Positions 62,890 to 64,000 of a stretch of 64,000 bases of DNA are shown piece after piece (the first letter of the stretch is position 1; every line of letters begins with the position of its first letter). The position numbers were made by a program, and so were the translations under genes. Location of the stretch: NCBI GenBank assembly GCA_964345475.1, contig CAYFQW010000001.1:124001-188000 (forward strand), in the 5' to 3' direction. Under the pieces are notes generated by a model. It ran no database searches. It was not told where the DNA came from and saw only the letters and a program-made list of their open reading frames with translations. This stretch comes from WRIS01 sp964345475. Lineage in GTDB: Bacteria; Actinomycetota; Coriobacteriia; Coriobacteriales; Eggerthellaceae.

Positions 62890-62982
62890 AGGTGTCTTCC
62901 TTTCAATATCTTATTCATTCAGCACATATACCAGGTGGTGCCATACCCAAGCTTTGTACTTATGCACATCCTCTGTTTGTCA

Positions 62983-63960
62983 CTAAAACCCCTGCATCAT
63001 CTCAAGCAATATTGGTCCGAGAACCAATATCAACATAGCAGGCAGAATAAGTGCTGCAGTAGGAACGAGCATTTTTACGGGGGCTTTTGCTACAGCCTCC
63101 TCTCGTTCTGCCTTATGTATTAAACGTGCTTCCAATGCAGCTGAATCGAAACTGTCAGCTAATGATGTACCAAACCGGATCGAACGAATGATGCTTTCAA
63201 TCACCCGTGAAAACAGCACAGAATTGTAGCTGGAGGCTAAATCACGAAGCGCTTCCTCTCGGGTCCTCAAGCCAAGCCGCCACTGCCTTTGTGCGGAAGC
63301 ACTTGCTTGAGCCAAGTCAGTATCAAAATAAACTGGATACAGCTCGAAAGAACTATCAAATGACAGCCCACTTCTAAGTCCTAAAGCAACCACTTCTAGC
63401 ATTTCTGAAAGATGTGCCTCTAAGTCAAGCTTTCGCTTTTTTTCAAGACGCTGCAAGGCCTTCTTCGGTAAAAGCCAAGCGCTTATCCCTCCAGCCAACA
63501 AAGCCGCGAAAGCAAGTTCTGTTGAAAAGATTGCTCCAAACAATGCGCCGACAAACACCATAATCCCCACTAAGCGAAGCCGTGCATCACAAACCCCCTT
63601 TGTTGATACCTGTGCAGCAAGCCCAGCGCGACAGATAATTGTGTCGAAGTTTTTACTTCCGAGGAATAGAAGTCTCTCAAATCTTGTTCCCTGGGTGCTA
63701 GACAGGGCTGCTGCTTTGGTTCTTTTTTTGAAATAAGAGATCAGGTATTCGTTAACTGAATTTCTTTTCTTTCGAAATGTCTGATTTTCAATATCAAAAT
63801 CTCCGACACTGCGCATCTGCCGTACTCGTTTTCTATCTTTTAAGCGTCTGCTCCGCACATAGAATAGGGCCAACCCGAATCCTGCACACAAGGCGGACAG
63901 GTAAGCCGAAACCTCTACGATGCCTAGATATAAGATGTTTTTTACGAAAGGCAGACCCAT
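62983..63960 (-). CDS. tadC: TadC-like type II secretion F-domain protein
   Basis: 325 residues from ATG 63960. Membrane segments lie near the N-terminus, in the middle (VGIMVFVGALFGAIFSTELAFAALLAGG) and at the end. The GspF/TadC core is LEAHLSEMLEVVALGLRSGLSFDSSFE through FGTSLADSFDSAALEARLIHKAEREEAVAKAPVKMLVPTAALILPAMLILVLGP. It forms the inner-membrane platform for pilus assembly with TadB. TadB, CpaF and the peptidase presumably lie to the right, outside the window. Confidence 0.88.
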   Translation of the reverse strand: MGLPFVKNILYLGIVEVSAYLSALCAGFGLALFYVRSRRLKDRKRVRQMRSVGDFDIENQTFRKKRNSVNEYLISYFKKRTKAAALSSTQGTRFERLLFLGSKNFDTIICRAGLAAQVSTKGVCDARLRLVGIMVFVGALFGAIFSTELAFAALLAGGISAWLLPKKALQRLEKKRKLDLEAHLSEMLEVVALGLRSGLSFDSSFELYPVYFDTDLAQASASAQRQWRLGLRTREEALRDLASSYNSVLFSRVIESIIRSIRFGTSLADSFDSAALEARLIHKAEREEAVAKAPVKMLVPTAALILPAMLILVLGPILLEMMQGF

Positions 63961-63961
63961 G

Positions 63962-64000
63962 TCAACCAACCTCTACATCCAACAATCTCCGTACTGCAAA
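63962..64000 (-). CDS. C-terminal end of an upstream gene (probably tadB), cut by the window
   Basis: The last 12 codons of a frame enter from the right edge and stop at TGA 63964-63962, one base before the tadC ATG. Tight spacing fits the tadB-tadC order, but 12 residues are too few to identify it. Confidence 0.35.
   Translation of the reverse strand, partial: FAVRRLLDVEVG

Overview
The window reads as chromosome of an anaerobic actinobacterium of class Coriobacteriia, probably Eggerthellaceae. Evidence is the mix of genes: a Tad pilus locus, archaeal-type LeuC/LeuD, acyl-CoA dehydratase activases, an EFR1 flavodoxin-ferredoxin, the MEP isoprenoid genes beside uppS/cdsA, and a FeoA-FeoA-FeoB iron cluster. 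Base composition looks moderate for that class, so the genus is not named. Two runs of exactly 100 N mark scaffold joins, so this is a draft assembly.

Layout. 1-3.6 kb: the end of an ABC-F ATPase gene, fabH, and a flavin-reductase-like gene. 3.6-13.5 kb: the most unusual block. A cysteine-rich PadR regulator is divergent from an EFR1 ferredoxin, a giant acyl-CoA dehydratase activase-like gene broken by a frameshift, an ArsM-like methyltransferase that has lost its arsenic-binding cysteines, a CobW-type GTPase, and an ArsM-ArsS (methyltransferase plus radical SAM) fusion. This looks like an arsenic or related metalloid modification pathway. 13.5-29.4 kb (minus strand): housekeeping genes, transcribed in the order glmU, prs, pth, htrA, pyrH, frr, uppS, cdsA, dxr, rseP, ispG, proS, a HAD phosphatase and tig. 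A 17-bp tandem repeat, interrupted by an assembly gap, runs into the tig stop codon.

29.6-34.2 kb: csoR-copA copper efflux with a textbook CsoR operator, then nhaA. 34.5-47.2 kb: hpf, aspS, hisS, leuCDB, a peptidoglycan-binding protein, an amino-acid permease, a PACE-like efflux protein, a nitroreductase and a polyprenyl synthase. 47.3-50 kb: tRNA-Leu(UAA), ppx/gppA, a DivIC/FtsB-like division protein and a DtxR-family regulator. 50-54 kb: the feo iron-uptake cluster, with related inverted repeats at both ends. 54-57.3 kb: an ApgM-like enzyme, probably the homoserine kinase, divergent from thrC and a ModE-like regulator. 57.5-64 kb: the distal part of a Tad pilus operon with accessory genes.

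The genes connect at several points. MEP enzymes (dxr, ispG) feed the prenyl synthases (uppS and the 46-kb synthase), and uppS product carries peptidoglycan precursors made by GlmU. Copper, iron and probably arsenic each have a local regulator or operator. No prophage, insertion sequence or CRISPR array was seen.
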